A stretch of 64,000 nucleotides of DNA from Candidatus Zixiibacteriota bacterium (GTDB lineage Bacteria > Zixibacteria > MSB-5A5 > GN15 > JAAZOE01): contig JAGLON010000039.1 of NCBI GenBank assembly GCA_023138975.1, positions 44,295 to 108,294 of the forward strand. Direction: 5' to 3'. Below the pieces are notes generated by a model. It was given only the letters and a program-made list of their open reading frames with translations, was not told where the DNA came from and ran no database searches. The translations under genes were made by a program, and so were the position numbers. Numbering within the stretch: the first letter of the stretch is position 1; each line of letters opens with the position of its first letter. Of this stretch, positions 63,327 to 64,000 are shown piece after piece.

Positions 63327-64000
63327 GTGAAGAAGAACAAAACAAAAGAGATTATTGAAAAAGCTTTTGATTCATTGGTTGAATCCCTTGAAAAAGGTCA
63401 AAGTGAAGTATTGAAAAGTTATTTAGAGACAATGAGCCGGTTTCATAACTACAGCCTACGAAATATCATGCTTATTGCTATGCAGCGTCCTGAAGCTACA
63501 AAAGTAGCAGGGTTTCATGCTTGGAGAAAGCTGGGTCGGTATGTCAACAAAGGTGAAAAAGGAATAGCAATCGTGGCTCCAATGCTCTATAAAAAGAAAT
63601 GTGAAGATGAAAGAAGTGAAACGAGTGATACAACCGTCAATGGTTACAAGGTTGTCTATGTCTTTGATGTCAAGCAGACAGACGGCCAGGAACTCGCCAT
63701 TCCTTCACATGTGCAGGGTGATCCAATGGATTATGTCACTAAGCTTGATAACTTCATATCAAGTAAGGGCATTGTTCTTGAGTATAAGAGTTCATTTGAA
63801 TATGACGGTCTTTCTCTTGGTGGTAAGATAATCATTCGCAAAGGTCTTACTCCAGCAGAAGATTTCAGTGTGAAAGTTCATGAATTAGCTCATGAGTTTT
63901 TACATCATTCACCTCAAAAGTATAACAAAACTGTCGTTGAGACTGAAGCTGAAGCAGTTGCATTTGTTGTTTCGAGTGCGATTGGGTTGGATGCGAATAC
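63327..64000 (+). CDS. ArdC-type antirestriction protein, 3' end outside window
   Basis: GTG 63327 with SD GGAGA opens a frame to the window end (224 codons). The N-terminal ArdC domain shows SRFHNYSLRNIMLIAMQ, AGFHAWRKLGRYVNKGEKGIAIVAP. A zincin domain follows with KVHELAHEFLHH (HExxH) and the downstream glutamates ETEAEAVAFVV. ArdC proteins protect incoming plasmid or ICE DNA from restriction and bind ssDNA. Its presence supports a transferable element. Confidence 0.85.
   Translation, partial: MKKNKTKEIIEKAFDSLVESLEKGQSEVLKSYLETMSRFHNYSLRNIMLIAMQRPEATKVAGFHAWRKLGRYVNKGEKGIAIVAPMLYKKKCEDERSETSDTTVNGYKVVYVFDVKQTDGQELAIPSHVQGDPMDYVTKLDNFISSKGIVLEYKSSFEYDGLSLGGKIIIRKGLTPAEDFSVKVHELAHEFLHHSPQKYNKTVVETEAEAVAFVVSSAIGLDAN

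Larger units (their letters stand above)
36449..64000. mobile_element. Integrase-led genomic island (right end outside window)
   Basis: The segment starts with a tyrosine recombinase next to tRNA-like sequences, contains truncated integrase ends, shifts to AT-rich DNA, and carries defence, ATPase, excisionase-like HTH and ArdC genes. These are the marks of an integrative element or of several nested ones. The right boundary is not visible. Confidence 0.7.

Overview
The window looks like a chromosomal segment of a Gram-negative-type bacterium from a little-studied phylum of the FCB superphylum (candidate phylum Zixibacteria or a close relative). This is inferred from the mix of SurA-like chaperones, lipoproteins with FG-GAP or ankyrin repeats, a C-terminal T9SS/FlgD-like sorting module (NHPNPFN...), and many small exported proteins. 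I could not check the taxonomy by search.

Region 1 (1-12.8 kb) is mostly housekeeping: a PocR-type sensory domain cut by the window edge, an S4 RNA-binding protein, two parvulin-type periplasmic chaperones (SurA-like), two small unknown genes, dciA-gyrB with a clear terminator, an exported BNR/Asp-box protein, an RqcH/NFACT ribosome-rescue protein and an exported metzincin-TPR protein.

Region 2 (12.8-25.7 kb) encodes exported proteins of unknown function. Its core is a duplicated three-gene operon: a small Cys-motif lipoprotein, an exported beta-propeller-like protein and a thioredoxin-like CxxC protein. Each copy sits behind a long, nearly identical leader (17.1-17.7 kb and 25.05-25.7 kb) holding an AT-rich hairpin, a 9-codon mini-ORF and an extended Shine-Dalgarno. 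Between the copies lie a TPR-sigma54 activator, an ankyrin lipoprotein and a degenerate CPBP protease. Short palindromic repeats are scattered here.

Region 3 (25.8-36.2 kb) is ordinary again: lepA, a HEAT-cyclophilin lipoprotein, a LolA-like exported protein, an adenosine-specific kinase, an FG-GAP exported protein with a sorting tail, and an operon of dTDP-sugar synthesis genes (rfbA-C-B-D order).

Region 4 (36.4-64 kb) is a genomic island. It opens with a tyrosine recombinase, and the DNA becomes much more AT-rich after about 41 kb. It carries a chain of defence-like modules: an Avs-like nuclease-STAND protein, two HEPN proteins, a membrane-anchored GIY-YIG (DUF4041/T5orf172) protein, a Shedu nuclease (sduA), an AAA+ ATPase paired with a deoxyribosyltransferase-MazG fusion, a ten-ORF operon with E1, E2-like and JAB genes of a ubiquitin-like pathway plus a split HerA/VirD4-type ATPase and a RING-like zinc protein, a second STAND NTPase, a metallophosphoesterase, a NYN RNase, a broken RelE-type toxin with its antitoxin, a Cys-rich EEP-fold nuclease, and an ArdC-type antirestriction protein cut by the window end. 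The first modules are separated by remnants of the recombinase 3' end and by a truncated tRNA, which points to serial integration at one site. The most interesting candidates for undescribed systems are the ubiquitin-like/ATPase operon (49.9-55.0 kb), the AAA+/NDT-MazG pair (47.0-49.8 kb), and the duplicated peptide-propeller-thioredoxin operon (15.1-17.2 and 23.1-25.1 kb).
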